DNA of 64,000 bases, from assembly GCF_025860405.1 (NCBI RefSeq), contig NZ_CP063785.1, positions 2,852,001 through 2,916,000 on the forward strand. Reading direction: 5' to 3'. Of this stretch, positions 56,412 through 63,971 are shown one piece after another. Both the position numbers and the translations under genes were made by a program. Every line of letters starts with the position of its first letter. Position 1 is the stretch's first letter. The notes under the pieces are model-generated. The model saw only the letters and a program-made list of their open reading frames with translations, searched no databases and had not been told where the DNA came from. Source of the DNA: Tolypothrix sp. PCC 7712. Lineage in GTDB: Bacteria; Cyanobacteriota; Cyanobacteriia; Cyanobacteriales; Nostocaceae.

Positions 56412-58040
56412 TTACCTCAATCGCACTGAAAAATACTGACGGTATAAATCGCAGTTAGAAACACAATCATTACGAACAATTTTTACCAACCCTAAACTAT
56501 GCAGCTTGAACGTAATTTCAGGATTAAGTTGGACAGGTTCATTTGCACTTACTACTCTTTTATAAGCTGCTTCTAGCAGAGGAGCATCTTGTAAAGATTC
56601 GAGTTGTTCTCTCAAGTGGTAGCTAAAAATTCCTTGTTCCGTTGGAGCAAGTGCGACAATTTCTTCTAAAGTAATTTCTTGACTTTTAAGATTACCCAAA
56701 GTCTCTTGCAGCAAATAAGGATGTCCTCCCAGCAATCCCATTAGCTGATTTAAGCCTTGTTCTCCTAATTGTCCATCTAATTCATATTGCTTTAGCATTT
56801 CTTCTACCTGCTGCTGGTGAAACTCAGGTAACTCAATGGCTAATCCCACATTAAAAGGTGAGCGATTAGTATCTAAGGTAGGATAAGTTTCTGTAGAATT
56901 AACTACCACTAACCTCAGTTTTTTCCAAATTTTACCCATCCTGTCCCCTTGTTTGGCAGTTTCATACCAACTCCGCAGCAGTAAGCAAAATTCGGAGAAA
57001 ATATTTTCACATTTAAACAACCGCTCAAAATTATCTATGGCAAGAACAACAGGACTATCAATTACTGATAGTAAATACTTTTGAAAGTAACGAGTACAGC
57101 TTGTATTCAGCCCCATATTATCTTGCCAGTATTCATCCAACTGAGCCTCCAGTTCCAGGCTGTCAGAAACATTGATGCACAACCACTGTAAGAAGGTCTT
57201 CAAGTCAGCAATCGCAGAACTATCAGCTAGTTTCAAATCTAATTTCGCTGTTTGATAACCTTGCTGCCTAGCATAGTCGAGCAATTTCTCTAATAGCAAG
57301 GTTTTACCCATCTTTTGCGGAGCTTTAATCCGAATCAGCGCTCCAGGTTGCAAAATAGCTTTATGGCATTTTTCTTCAATCGGTGGGCGTTCAATATATA
57401 TATTTGTTGTTGGTTCTGAGTCAGAGTTTGTAGGTAATTCCTGTGAAGCAAGCTGAGAGAGTAAACTTTTTTTGGTAATAAGTTGGGGTATCAAATTCTG
57501 CGGTATCCCTGCCACTCGAATCACACTACAACCTAGTTTATAGGCAAACTCATAATCTTGACCTGCTCCCAGTGCATCATAAAAACCCACAGCAAATTCA
57601 ACTGCTGCTTTATCACCAATTGCTTGACTCATACCCACCACATAATTAATGTGTCGGGCTATTTCTTCTGCCTGATACTTTGAATAGCAAGCATTAAGAA
57701 CAACACACTCTATTTGATTAGCGAATAATTGAAATAATCCAGCTAAAGCTTCTGCATCAACTAACTTGATTTGACCCGTTTCATCCTCAAATAACAAACC
57801 TTCTTCTCCAGAACCATGCCCAGAAAAGTGAATTATGTGTGGTTCATATTCCAGAATAGCTCTGTGTATGTCTCTGTAGCGTACTGCTTCTGCTGTATCT
57901 ATTGAATAATCATCACGCTTCTTTGCTCGTTTTAATCCCTCTCTAATTTCGCGCATCTCCTCACCCAGACGAAGCTGACTGGTGCCTTTAGGATTGGCTG
58001 ATAACAGCAGGATCTTTCGAGCTTGATTATTAGTACTCAT
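56412..58040 (-). CDS. CHAT caspase-like protease fused to AAA_35 STAND domain
   Basis: 542 residues. The N-terminal CHAT domain has the catalytic His75 in IIHFSGHG and Cys118 in VVLNACYS. A STAND ATPase domain follows (P-loop APQKMGKTLLLEKLL about 240-254; AIDNFERLF Walker B; GGHPYLLQETLG). CHAT proteases cut a partner protein on activation, as in several abortive defence systems. Because the next gene carries a matching STAND domain plus a membrane helix, a protease-substrate or co-assembly pair is a fair guess. It lies 54 bp downstream of cvkR on the same strand. Confidence 0.82.
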   Translation of the reverse strand: MSTNNQARKILLLSANPKGTSQLRLGEEMREIREGLKRAKKRDDYSIDTAEAVRYRDIHRAILEYEPHIIHFSGHGSGEEGLLFEDETGQIKLVDAEALAGLFQLFANQIECVVLNACYSKYQAEEIARHINYVVGMSQAIGDKAAVEFAVGFYDALGAGQDYEFAYKLGCSVIRVAGIPQNLIPQLITKKSLLSQLASQELPTNSDSEPTTNIYIERPPIEEKCHKAILQPGALIRIKAPQKMGKTLLLEKLLDYARQQGYQTAKLDLKLADSSAIADLKTFLQWLCINVSDSLELEAQLDEYWQDNMGLNTSCTRYFQKYLLSVIDSPVVLAIDNFERLFKCENIFSEFCLLLRSWYETAKQGDRMGKIWKKLRLVVVNSTETYPTLDTNRSPFNVGLAIELPEFHQQQVEEMLKQYELDGQLGEQGLNQLMGLLGGHPYLLQETLGNLKSQEITLEEIVALAPTEQGIFSYHLREQLESLQDAPLLEAAYKRVVSANEPVQLNPEITFKLHSLGLVKIVRNDCVSNCDLYRQYFSVRLR

Positions 58041-58094
58041 TAGAAACGTGCATTTTTATAGATTGATACCGCAGTTCCTCAAAATTATGTCAGA

Positions 58095-58523
58095 TTAACC
58101 TGCCAACTTATTTATCAACTGCTGATAAATCACGTCTAGCCACACCGGAATCACAGGTTTACCTTCATCTAAAGATGCGATCGCTTGTTCTCGGTCATAC
58201 ACTATAAGATTTAGCGATCGCTTATGCCCCTGCCAAAGTAGCATCCATCGACTACCTTTACCAGATTCAAATAACTCCGGTTCCTTGTATTTGAGAGTTT
58301 TCAGCGTAGTACTGGCAATATCAAAACTTAGTCCCATCGACAAAAAATATAACATTGCTGCCAGTTCCATCAAATTTGGCTTTGAGTAATAAATACTACG
58401 TCCTGTTCCCGTCTCACCAATAACAGGAACAACCACACCCTTTTCACGCCAGTACTGGAGTTGGCGCAGGGTGCAGCCTGTGATTTCAGCCGCTTGTTTA
58501 CTCGTAAAAAACGTTTCTTGCAT
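58095..58523 (-). CDS. cvkR: CvkR, MerR-type repressor of the V-K CAST
   Basis: 142 residues. FFTSKQAAEITGCTLRQLQYWREKGVVVP is a MerR winged HTH; the rest (AAMLYFLSMGLSFDIASTTLKTL ... YDREQAIASL) matches the small MerR-like regulators found divergent to cas12k, of which CvkR of Nostoc has been shown to repress cas12k. It is divergent from cas12k with 74 bp between the start codons, the normal arrangement. No Cys-rich metal site is visible. Confidence 0.85.
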   Translation of the reverse strand: MQETFFTSKQAAEITGCTLRQLQYWREKGVVVPVIGETGTGRSIYYSKPNLMELAAMLYFLSMGLSFDIASTTLKTLKYKEPELFESGKGSRWMLLWQGHKRSLNLIVYDREQAIASLDEGKPVIPVWLDVIYQQLINKLAG

Positions 58524-58597
58524 GAAATCATTCTAGGCACAGCATTTTGTTAAACATTTATGCTATTATTAAACACATGTGTTTTATTGATGAACGT
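58524..58597. promoter_or_regulatory. cvkR-cas12k divergent control region
   Basis: AAACACATGTGTTT at 58571-58584 is a perfect 14-bp palindrome 13 bp upstream of the cas12k ATG. It overlaps the place where polymerase or ribosome would bind, so it is the best candidate CvkR operator. The assignment is by position, not by a known consensus. Confidence 0.55.
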
Positions 58598-60736
58598 ATG
58601 AGCCAGATTACTATTCAGTGTCGTTTAGTAGCAAGTGAATCTACCCGCCAACAGCTATGGAAGCTGATGGCAGAGAAAAACACGTCACTGATTAACGAAC
58701 TATTGGTTCAAGTAGCTCAAAATCCTGAGTTTGAAACTTGGCGACAAAAAGGCAAACATCCGAGTAGTATTGTCAAAGAATTGTGCCAACCCTTGAAAAC
58801 GGACCCTCGTTTCATCGGTCAGCCAGCACGGTTTTACACAAGTGCGATCGCCACAGTGAATTACATCTACAAATCTTGGTTTGCATTAATTAAGCGATCG
58901 CACTTCCAACTAGAAGGCAAAATTCGCTGGTGGGAAATGCTTAAAAGCGATACTGAATTAGTAGAACTCAGTGGTATGACTATAGAAAGCCTTCGTAGTA
59001 AAGCTGCTGAAATTCTAGCTCAATTCACTCTCAAATCCGATACAGTTGAAGCAAAACCAGCGACAGAAAACAAACGTAAAAAGACTAAAAAGTCAAAAGC
59101 CTCAGATAGCGATCGCAGTATGTCTAAAACTTTGTTTGAGGCTTACCACGACACAAAAGACATTTTGACTAGTTGTGCAATTAGCTATTTGCTCAAAAAT
59201 GGTTGCAAAATCAATGATAAAGAGGAAGACACTCAAAAGTTTGCTAAACGCCGCCGTAAACTTGAGATTCAGATTGAACGTCTGAGAGAACAACTAGAAG
59301 CAAGAATACCCAAAGGTCGAGATTTAACTGATGCCAAGTGGCTAGAAACTCTTTTGCTTGCCACTCGTAATGTTCCTAAAAGTGAATTAGAGGCGAAATC
59401 TTGGCAAGACGACCTTTTAAAAAAATCTAGCAAATTACCTTTCCCTGTAGGTTATGAAAGTAACGAAGACATGACTTGGTTTTGGCAATTTAGCCTTTAT
59501 AATATAGCGATTAATTTACGTTTTTTCTGGTTGTGGATTTATATAGATTATTTAATTGCTATTGTATTTTTACGTGATGTTCTTCAAATTGAAAAACAAT
59601 GGTTGCATAATTTAGAAATTAATAACACTAGTTTACTAATCAAGCTTTGGAATCTAGCGCTTGAGCTAAATTGTTTAGCTAGTATTTTGTTTTTGCACGA
59701 ATCTCTTCATAAATATAAAAGACGGCTCTGTGTGCAATTCAATGGATTAAGCAAACATACCTTTAAAGTTTACTGCGATTTTCGTGATTTGCATTGGTTT
59801 CAACGCTTTTTTGAAGATCAAAGAATCAAAAAAAATAGTAAAAATCAACACTCCAGTAGCCTTTTTACACTCCGTAGTGGTTGTATTTGTTGGCAAGAAC
59901 ATGAAGGTAAAGGCAAAGAGTGGATCGTTAACCGTTTAATCCTTTATTGTTGTGTAGATACTCGTTTGTGGACGGCTGAAGGCACAAACCAAGTTAGAGA
60001 AGAAAAAGCAGAAGAAATTGCTAAAGCTATCACTAGAACTATAGCCAGAGGTGAACTCAATGAAAAACAACTAGCTTTTATCAGAAGAAAAAACTCCACA
60101 TTAGCTAGAATTAATAACCCCTTCCCTCGTCCCAGTCAGCTTTTATATAAAGGACAATCTCATATTCTTGTCGGTGTCAGCCTTGGTCTAGAAAAACTTG
60201 CAACAGTAGCAGTGGTTGATGGCTCTACAGGTAAAGTGCTTACTTACCGCAGTATTAAACAACTACTAGGTGATAATTACAAACTACTAAATCGACAGCG
60301 ACAACAAAAACATACCTTATCCCACCAACGCCAGATAGCTCAAATACTGGCTGCACCAAATCAACTTGGAGAATCAGAGTTAGGACAGTATGTTGACAGA
60401 TTACTGGCTAAAGAGATTGTAGCGATCGCTCAAACATATAAAGCTGGCAGTATTGTCCTCCCTAAGTTGGGCGATATGCGAGAACAAGTTCAAAGTGAGA
60501 TTCAAGCCAAAGCCGAACAGAAATCAGACTTAATAGAAGTCCAACAAAAATATGCCAAAGAGTACCGAGTTAGCGTCCATCAATGGAGCTACGGGAGATT
60601 GATTGCTAATATTCAGACTCAGGCAGCTAAAGTTGGAATTGTAATTGAGGAGGCAAAACAACCAGTAAGAGTAAGTCCACAGGAGAAAGCGAAAGAATTA
60701 GCGATCGCTGCTTACAATTATCGCCAAAAAACCTGA
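58598..60736 (+). CDS. cas12k: Cas12k (V-K effector, nuclease-dead) with internal insertion
   Basis: 712 residues from ATG 58598 (MSQITIQCRLVASES); a frame from 58547 has 17 extra codons in the control region and is not used in relatives. Segments typical of Cas12k are present throughout: NELLVQVAQNPEFETWRQKGK, TDPRFIGQPARFY, FAKRRRKLEIQIERLREQL, KNQHSSSLFTLRSG, SHILVGVSLGLEK, YRSIKQLLGDNYKLLNRQRQQ, GSIVLPKLGDMRE. It lacks an active RuvC site, as all Cas12k do. Residues about 295-375 (59480-59722) are a hydrophobic, AT-rich block absent from ordinary Cas12k (about 640 residues), where a loop of six or seven residues sits. It is in frame and has no stop. Confidence 0.95.
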   Translation: MSQITIQCRLVASESTRQQLWKLMAEKNTSLINELLVQVAQNPEFETWRQKGKHPSSIVKELCQPLKTDPRFIGQPARFYTSAIATVNYIYKSWFALIKRSHFQLEGKIRWWEMLKSDTELVELSGMTIESLRSKAAEILAQFTLKSDTVEAKPATENKRKKTKKSKASDSDRSMSKTLFEAYHDTKDILTSCAISYLLKNGCKINDKEEDTQKFAKRRRKLEIQIERLREQLEARIPKGRDLTDAKWLETLLLATRNVPKSELEAKSWQDDLLKKSSKLPFPVGYESNEDMTWFWQFSLYNIAINLRFFWLWIYIDYLIAIVFLRDVLQIEKQWLHNLEINNTSLLIKLWNLALELNCLASILFLHESLHKYKRRLCVQFNGLSKHTFKVYCDFRDLHWFQRFFEDQRIKKNSKNQHSSSLFTLRSGCICWQEHEGKGKEWIVNRLILYCCVDTRLWTAEGTNQVREEKAEEIAKAITRTIARGELNEKQLAFIRRKNSTLARINNPFPRPSQLLYKGQSHILVGVSLGLEKLATVAVVDGSTGKVLTYRSIKQLLGDNYKLLNRQRQQKHTLSHQRQIAQILAAPNQLGESELGQYVDRLLAKEIVAIAQTYKAGSIVLPKLGDMREQVQSEIQAKAEQKSDLIEVQQKYAKEYRVSVHQWSYGRLIANIQTQAAKVGIVIEEAKQPVRVSPQEKAKELAIAAYNYRQKT

Positions 60737-60772
60737 TTGACAAAACACCGAACCTTGAAAATAGAATAAATA

Positions 60773-61013
60773 TCAATAAATAGCGCCGCAGTTCATGCTT
60801 GTATAAAGCCTCTGTACTGTGTAAATGTGGGTTAGTTTGACTGTTGGAAGACAGTCTTGCTTTCTGGCCCTGTAGTCGTTCTACCAACCTTGAAGCTGCT
60901 GTCCCTTAAAGACAGGAATAAGGTGCGCCCCCAGCAAAGAGGTGCGGGTTTACCGCAGTGGTAGCTACATAATCACCTCCAACCAAGGAGGAACCCACCT
61001 TAATTATTTTTTT
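60773..61013 (+). ncRNA. V-K CAST tracrRNA
   Basis: About 240 nt, strongly like the known V-K tracrRNA: AATAGCGCCGCAGTTCATGC at the start, GGGTTAGTTTGACTGTTGGA and the CAGTCTTGCTTTCTGG hairpin in the middle, GGTGCGCCCCCAGCAAAGAG, then CACCTCCAACCAAGGAGGAA and ending TTAATTATTTTTTT. The anti-repeat is AACCCACCT at 60992-61000. It guides Cas12k with the crRNA and touches TniQ/S15 in the known complex. The T-run at the end is a natural stop. Confidence 0.93.
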
Positions 61014-61200
61014 GACGAATCGAAGCGGGGTCAATTTCCCTGGAGATCTGCCAAAACTTCAAATCGCTTATTGATTAAGGCTCGTAGCTTTTATGATGTC
61101 AGTTAATTTACTTTTTTAAGTGTTAACAGACAGGCGATTTTGGCAGATCTGACAAAAATGCTTCTGGAAGTCTTTGCTGGTGAAGGATTTGAGGCGCTGA
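61014..61200 (+). other. tracrRNA-array spacer / CRISPR leader
   Basis: About 190 bp. GCGGGGTCAATTTCCCTGG follows the tracrRNA as in relatives. AGATCTGCCAAAA at 61044-61056 is exactly inverted at 61138-61150. No gene. It presumably holds the array promoter. Confidence 0.55.
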
Positions 61201-61458
61201 GTTTCAATACCCCTCACGACTTGAGGCGGGTTGAAAGCGATTTTTTATAATCACAAACACATTTCTAGGGACAAGTTTCAATACCCCTCACGACTTGAGG
61301 CGGGTTGAAAGCAGCATGTTGCGATGAATTCTACACCTGCTTTGAAAGGTTTCAATACCCCTCACGACTTGAGGCGGGTTGAAAGACACAGTATGTGAGA
61401 GAAGATGAAGCGTTACTGGGTGTTTCAATACCCCTCACGGCTTGAGGCGGGTTGAAAG
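61201..61458 (+). CRISPR. V-K CRISPR array, four 37-bp repeats, three spacers
   Basis: Repeats at 61201-61237, 61275-61311, 61349-61385 and 61422-61458. Each starts GTTTCAATACCCCTCACG and ends GGCGGGTTGAAAG; the last differs by one base (ACGG for ACGA). Spacers are 61238-61274 (37 nt), 61312-61348 (37) and 61386-61421 (36). None matches anything I could find in this window. There is no cas1/cas2 here, so new spacers would need adaptation proteins from elsewhere, as usual for V-K. Confidence 0.97.
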
Positions 61459-61559
61459 TCCTTTACTGAGTTGAGAGGTAATACAAACCGCAAATATGTA
61501 ACGCCACAAGAGTGAGCAGTTGACTATTTTCAAGGGTTGGCACTGAGCAAAAAGTTTTT

Positions 61560-61590
61560 AGGTGGGTTGAAAGGATAGAGCAACAGATTC
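61560..61590 (+). ncRNA. delocalised homing crRNA: short repeat plus 17-nt guide to tRNA-Arg
   Basis: AGGTGGGTTGAAAG (61560-61573) is the 3' part of a repeat, 101 bp beyond the array. The next 17 nt, GATAGAGCAACAGATTC (61574-61590), are identical to the tRNA-Arg gene at 61823-61839 (minus strand), where GTG precedes as PAM. The 18th base and later differ. This is the self-homing guide type known for V-K CASTs that target tRNA genes. AGGTGGGTT pairs with the tracrRNA anti-repeat at all nine positions; the array repeat (AGGCGGGTT) has one mismatch. Confidence 0.93.
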
Positions 61591-61714
61591 TTTGTTTCGA
61601 GAGATTGACTTTTGCTCTAAATATTAAATACTAATTAGTCGCTCCATATAAAGAAGAGTTCTGCCATACTTGATATACGGCAGAAAATTGCTGTCAAATA
61701 TAATTTGTCAACGC

Positions 61715-61778
61715 GGACAGTAATTTGGCAATATGGACATTAATTTGTCAACACGGACAAATAATTTGGCAATCGACA
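61715..61778 (-). repeat. CAST right (CRISPR-side) end with three TnsB-type sites
   Basis: Sites GGACAGTAATTTGGCAA (61715-61731), GGACATTAATTTGTCAA (61735-61751) and GGACAAATAATTTGGCAA (61755-61772) are inverted relative to those of the left end. The last is followed by TCGACA, ending at 61778. A partial fourth (CTGTCAAATATAATTTGTCAA) lies at about 61691-61711. Next comes CAAAA and the 3' end of the tRNA-Arg gene. Confidence 0.9.
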
Positions 61779-61783
61779 CAAAA

Positions 61784-61856
61784 CGAGCGCGGAGGGATTT
61801 GAACCCCCGACCCACAGAACCGGAATCTGTTGCTCTATCCACTGAGCCACGCGCCC
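61784..61856 (-). tRNA. tRNA-Arg(CCG), CAST homing target
   Basis: 73 nt. The acceptor stem GGGCGCG/CGCGCTC pairs fully (one G-U), the D arm contains GGCTCAGTGGATAGAGC, the anticodon stem ACAGA/TCTGT closes loop TTCCGGT with anticodon CCG, and the T arm contains GGTTCAAATCC. The discriminator base is G. The gene is intact: the CAST lies 5 bp beyond its 3' end, so insertion did not harm it. The protospacer covers positions 18-34 with PAM GTG at 15-17. Confidence 0.96.
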
Positions 61857-61930
61857 TTAATCTTTTCGATTATAACACGCCGAGGATAAAATTTGCAGAT
61901 GAGTTGGCGATCGCACTTCTCTAGCTGAAA

Positions 61931-62030
61931 TGGACTGCTTGCAGAAGTCGGTAACAGGAGAAGGGGAAAGGTCTTGGTATTTTCCCCTTTCCCACCCACC
62001 TCTTGCAAACAGCACTTCTGCAAGAGACTC
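61931..62030. repeat. hairpin repeat downstream of the tRNA
   Basis: CTTGCAGAAGT near 61939 and ACTTCTGCAAG near 62013 are complementary, and within them AGGGGAAAGG pairs with CCTTTCCC around TCTTGGTATTTT. It looks like one more small inverted repeat of the cyanobacterial type. The remaining sequence up to 62137 holds no gene. Confidence 0.55.
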
Positions 62031-62137
62031 CATGATCTGAGTTCACAAAGAACAATAAAAATCAATATCAAAAGCAATCAAAATGTATCAACTTTATCAT
62101 CATTCCCCAAGAAAAAATCCGCAAAAGCTTGAGGTTT

Positions 62138-63304
62138 TTAGATATATTCAAGAAGCTGATGAATCTTATTGATTGCACCAATGATTATAGAAGATGCTAT
62201 TTCGATGTCTTCTTTGGTTGTAAACTTACCAATACCAATTCTCAATGCGCCCTCAATGAGATTTTCTGCAAGGTTCATTGCTTGTAAAACATGAGAAGAA
62301 GCAACAACACCTGATGAACAAGCCGCACCTGTAGATATGGCTAACTGATGGCGCACTCTCGCAATCATGGCACTATTAGGAATACTGAGTATAGAAATAT
62401 GTAAGTTACCTGATAAGCGGTTGTTTAAGTCTCCATTCACCGCTAAATCAGGAACTTGCGCTTGGAGGGAGTTTTGCAGATGATCTCGCAAAAGTGCGAT
62501 CGCAGTTTCATCTACTTCCATCTCCAACTGTCTCAATTTACAAGCTTCCCCTAACCCAACTATTCCGGGTACATTCAGCGTACCCGATCGCATTTGGTGT
62601 TGATGTCCACCACCGTAAATCATTGGTTGCAGATGAACGCCGTTTCTCACTACTAATACACCAACGCCTTTAGGTGCATAAAGTTTATGTCCAGAAATTG
62701 CGAGATAAGTAATACCCCAATCATGGAAGTTGAGAGGAATTTTCCCGACTGCTTGGGAAGCATCACATAAAAAAGGGATATTGTGGGAGGATGCGATCGC
62801 ACCAATTTTTTCTATGGGGTAAATTGTCCCTACTTCATTGTTAGCCGCCATCACACAAAGTAAGGAAGCACCATCAGCACAGACTTTTTCTAGATGTTCT
62901 AAATCAATCTGCGCTTGTTGATTGACTTTTAACCAAATAATTTCCGCCAGTCCTTTTTTAGCTAATGCTTTGCAGGTATCTAAAACGGCTTTGTGTTCTA
63001 CTGGGGAAACAATTATTTTGGCAGTGCTATTTTGTTGTGCAATTTGTCCTTGAATTGCTAAGTTAATACTTTCTGTTGCACCAGATGTAAAGATAATTTC
63101 TTTGGGTGAGGCGTTGATTAATTCTGCTATTTGTTGACGGGCTTGTTTAACTGCTTTGCCTGCTTCATCTCCATATCCATGATCTACACTATTAGCATTA
63201 CCAAAAGCAGTAGTCATATAGTACATGACTTTTTGGGCTACTCTTGGGTCAACAGGAGTAGTTGAGTGGTAATCGAGGTAAATAATCTTTTCTTGTGTAG
63301 TCAT
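62138..63304 (-). CDS. cysteine desulfurase (NifS/IscS family)
   Basis: 388 residues. YLDYHSTTPVDPRV starts the fold; ATESINLAIQG and the Schiff-base lysine motif YLAISGHKLYAPKGVGVL bind PLP; the catalytic Cys lies in ISTGAACSSGVVASSHVL. It takes sulfur from cysteine for iron-sulfur cluster and thio-cofactor synthesis. The loop around the Cys is that of NifS/IscS group I, not SufS. No iscU, nif or suf genes flank it here, so the exact pathway is open. Confidence 0.9.
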   Translation of the reverse strand: MTTQEKIIYLDYHSTTPVDPRVAQKVMYYMTTAFGNANSVDHGYGDEAGKAVKQARQQIAELINASPKEIIFTSGATESINLAIQGQIAQQNSTAKIIVSPVEHKAVLDTCKALAKKGLAEIIWLKVNQQAQIDLEHLEKVCADGASLLCVMAANNEVGTIYPIEKIGAIASSHNIPFLCDASQAVGKIPLNFHDWGITYLAISGHKLYAPKGVGVLVVRNGVHLQPMIYGGGHQHQMRSGTLNVPGIVGLGEACKLRQLEMEVDETAIALLRDHLQNSLQAQVPDLAVNGDLNNRLSGNLHISILSIPNSAMIARVRHQLAISTGAACSSGVVASSHVLQAMNLAENLIEGALRIGIGKFTTKEDIEIASSIIIGAINKIHQLLEYI

Positions 63305-63517
63305 TGCTTGGGAACATTTTTAGATAAATTTTCGACTTTTTCTGGAAAACTTGATTTATTTTTGCATATCTTCTCACCAAGTCAGGTAATGTCAAACTAA
63401 CAAACTGAAAAACCCGATAGATTTATATTGATTGCAATCATAGAAAACCGTTAACCTCCCCTTGAGTTACGTTTGATATACTGAGTTTATTAAAAATTTG
63501 TTAACTCCTTACTGAAA

Positions 63518-63823
63518 ATGGGAATGAAAATAACTGTTACAAGTTTAGTGTTTCTCGGTTTTCTAGTCCTAGGAGATCTGCCTACGATGGCTGGAAATCA
63601 AAGTTCTTCCTTTTCTGGCCCTGTGCGCCAAGTTTGGGAAGATGGATTTAGGTTAAACAGCAATGGTCGTTCCATCACAGTTGATACATATGATATCTGT
63701 GGAGATAATACCAGCTCGCACATATCGGTGGGTGATCAAGTAACCGTAAGAGGGGAATTTGATGAAGGAGAGTTTGATGCTTTCTCAGTGACTAAGGCTA
63801 ATGGTAAAAGAGCTTGTCAGTAG
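63518..63823 (+). CDS. small exported protein, OB-fold-like
   Basis: 101 residues. MGMKITVTSLVFLGFLVLGDLPTMAGNQ is a signal peptide with a likely cut after Ala near residue 25. The mature part (VRQVWEDGFRLNSNGRSITVDTYDICGDNTSSHISVGDQVTVRGEF) has the beta-rich pattern of small OB-fold-type periplasmic proteins. The function is unknown. It is preceded by an AT-rich promoter region at 63305-63517. Confidence 0.7.
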   Translation: MGMKITVTSLVFLGFLVLGDLPTMAGNQSSSFSGPVRQVWEDGFRLNSNGRSITVDTYDICGDNTSSHISVGDQVTVRGEFDEGEFDAFSVTKANGKRACQ

Positions 63824-63943
63824 AGCTTGACTAAATTATTCACTGGCAACAAAATTGTAGGTTGGGTTGACGCAAATAAACCCAACATTAATCTAGATTT
63901 TGGTAAGACTTACGCAACATGTGGACGAAAATCTGATTATTGG

Positions 63944-63971
63944 GTAGGGGTAATTCATGAATTACCCCTAC
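63944..63971. terminator. perfect 28-bp palindrome
   Basis: GTAGGGGTAATT, CATG, then AATTACCCCTAC. It lies about 120 bp after the small exported gene. It could act as a terminator or be a dispersed repeat. The rest of 63824-64000 shows no gene. Confidence 0.6.

Larger units (their letters stand above)
24144..61778 (+). mobile_element. type V-K CRISPR-associated transposon (CAST), about 37.6 kb
   Basis: The left end starts TGTCGATTGCCAAATTA and the right end is the matching inverted sequence ending AATCGACA; both continue with repeated TnsB-site motifs. Inside are tnsB, tnsC and tniQ at one side and cvkR, cas12k, tracrRNA and CRISPR at the other: the complete V-K set, which lacks tnsA. The right end lies 62 bp from the GTG PAM of the tRNA-Arg protospacer, within the spacing known for V-K CASTs (about 60-66 bp). 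The five bases before the left end, ACAAA, recur at 61778-61782, one base into the predicted right terminus, so the target duplication is plausible but not clean. Cargo is 33188-58040 plus a duplicated transposition block. Confidence 0.95.

Noticed and set aside
58547..58597. Longer Cas12k start with 17 extra residues
   Set aside because: The extra codons lie over the palindrome and control region, and Cas12k relatives begin at MSQITIQ.
61201..61458. Array spacers as self-targeting guides for this window
   Set aside because: By eye none of the three spacers matches another part of the window; only the separate 17-nt guide does.
24139..61783. Exact 5-bp target duplication for the CAST
   Set aside because: ACAAA is before the left end but the bases after the right ACA are CAAAA; only an overlapping ACAAA fits. 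I report it as imperfect rather than claim a clean duplication.
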